Of a stretch of DNA of 6,161 bases, positions 5,201 through 6,161 are shown in pieces (the stretch's first letter is position 1; the number at the start of each line of letters is the position of its first letter). Below the pieces are notes generated by a model that was not told where the DNA came from, made no database searches, and worked only from the letters and a program-made list of their open reading frames with translations. Source of the DNA: Deltaproteobacteria bacterium (GTDB taxonomy: Bacteria > Desulfobacterota > Anaeroferrophillalia > Anaeroferrophillales > Tharpellaceae); the NCBI GenBank assembly GCA_030633185.1, contig DAOVTG010000152.1:1-6161 (forward strand). Reading direction: 5' to 3'. The translations under genes were made by a program, and so were the position numbers.

Positions 5201-6161
5201 TTAAACTTTTTCCAGAACGTAGGCTCGGGAACCTAAGCCGATCTCTTCAGCATAAGCCAATTGCAGCCGCCAATCGACCTCCGGATAAAGTACTTTGAAT
5301 TTATCACATCCGGCCTCAACATCAAGTCCCAGAGCACTACCGGGCAAGCCTGGAGCAGCGATCACCAGATCAGCACAAGCCTGATCCAAAGCTACAGGAT
5401 CACGAGAAGCTAAAAGCCCTATATCGGCCACAATCGGCGTATCGTTGTGCCCATAACAGTCACAGGCCGGACTCACCTGCAAGACAAAGTTGATAAAAAA
5501 ACAGCGCTCCCTCTTTCCTTGGCAAGCCCCATAAGCATACTCGACCATCTTCTCCTGAAAAACCGGAATAGTTTCATTCCAACGAATATTAATTGCATTT
5601 TGTGGACAGATGACAATACATTCACCACAACCAATGCAACCATCATTATCGATAACCGCCTTGCCACTCTCTTCATCCAGAGTGATGGCCTCCGCCGGAC
5701 ACCAGGAAAGACATTGCCCACACCCGACACAACGCTTACGCGCTACCTTGGGACTGATATTGGCGTGCTGACTCAGTTTACCCTCGCGCCCGGCACAACC
5801 CATGCCCAAATTTTTCAAAGCCCCACCAAAACCCGGCAGTTCATGACCTTTAAAATGACTCATAACTACCATGGCATCGGCATTAAAAATTTCTGCCGCA
5901 ATCTTGACATCTTGAAAATGACGCAGATCAACCTTGACCGAATGCGTACTATTGCCCCGCAAACCATCTGCAATTAATACTGGAGCATTGAGAACCGAAT
6001 AATTAAACCCATGCCGGATCGCGGTCTCAAGGTGGCTTACCGCATCACTGCGGGCCCCCACATAAAGCGTGTTGGTATCAGTAACAAAGGCTTTCCCTTT
6101 TAAAGCGTGAATCGCATCAACCACCGGCCGCACCAGAATGGGCCGAATAAACGAAGCATTA
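5201..6161 (-). CDS. DUF362 protein with two [4Fe-4S] ferredoxin clusters (5' end outside window)
   Basis: Partial gene: 319 residues are visible and the reading frame stays open through the window edge. A GTG at 6131-6133 could be mistaken for a start, but the residues before it (NASFIRPIL leading into VRPVVDAI) continue the family pattern and are part of the protein. The DUF362 part includes VRPVVDAIHALKG, FVTDTNTLY, FKGHELPGFGGALKNLGMGC and, near the end, GLLASRDPVALDQA. Inserted in it is a dicluster ferredoxin module with CVGCGQCLSWCP and CIGCGECIVICP (visible residues 144-154 and 175-185), each a complete Cx2Cx2CxxxCP set for a [4Fe-4S] cluster. Extra cysteines (CDCYG) occur further on. 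The protein is probably cytoplasmic and redox-active, common in anaerobes; the substrate is unknown. The 213-bp gap to rpsF suggests a separate transcript. Confidence 0.9.
   Translation of the reverse strand, partial: NASFIRPILVRPVVDAIHALKGKAFVTDTNTLYVGARSDAVSHLETAIRHGFNYSVLNAPVLIADGLRGNSTHSVKVDLRHFQDVKIAAEIFNADAMVVMSHFKGHELPGFGGALKNLGMGCAGREGKLSQHANISPKVARKRCVGCGQCLSWCPAEAITLDEESGKAVIDNDGCIGCGECIVICPQNAINIRWNETIPVFQEKMVEYAYGACQGKRERCFFINFVLQVSPACDCYGHNDTPIVADIGLLASRDPVALDQACADLVIAAPGLPGSALGLDVEAGCDKFKVLYPEVDWRLQLAYAEEIGLGSRAYVLEKV

Noticed and set aside
5447..5977. 176-codon open frame on the plus strand
   Set aside because: It lies wholly inside the DUF362 gene, whose cysteine motifs are intact on the minus strand, and shows no recognisable domain.
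1..6161. A new defence, CRISPR or biosynthetic system
   Set aside because: All genes fall into known housekeeping or widely distributed families, with no repeat-spacer array, toxin-antitoxin pair, reverse transcriptase or nuclease module.

Overview
All seven protein genes in this window lie on the minus strand, so transcription runs from high to low coordinates. The core is the conserved bacterial cluster rpsF (S6), rpsR (S18), a DUF2232 membrane protein, rplI (L9) and dnaB. A DUF362 ferredoxin-type protein, cut by the right edge of the window, lies upstream of the cluster. A universal stress protein lies downstream of it. The DUF2232 gene between rpsR and rplI, the dicluster ferredoxin DUF362 protein and the style of the intergenic repeats suggest an anaerobic bacterium of the former Deltaproteobacteria (Desulfuromonadota/Desulfobacterota). 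This placement comes from gene order and family resemblance; no phylogenetic marker was searched.

Layout from right to left (5' to 3' of the transcripts). Positions 6161-5201 hold the DUF362/2x[4Fe-4S] protein, whose start is missing. Positions 5200-4988 hold a possible terminator hairpin, a candidate promoter, a GC-rich leader hairpin and a strong Shine-Dalgarno for rpsF. rpsF and rpsR overlap by one base (TAATG). The DUF2232 gene follows after 42 bp and rplI after another 52 bp. A hairpin follows rplI. The 399-bp gap before dnaB contains a 153-bp non-autonomous transposable element with perfect 14-bp terminal inverted repeats and an exact 8-bp target duplication. After dnaB comes a second element, a ~150-bp nested palindrome. 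The universal stress protein gene and its intrinsic terminator end the window.

Functionally, S6 and S18 bind as a pair in the small-subunit platform, L9 is a large-subunit protein, and DnaB is the replicative helicase, so the cluster joins translation and replication genes as in many bacteria. The genes are ordinary housekeeping genes. The unusual material is mostly between them: the two palindromic elements and the rpsF leader hairpin. S6 and L9 also carry long acidic C-terminal tails. I found no evidence for a new multi-gene system.
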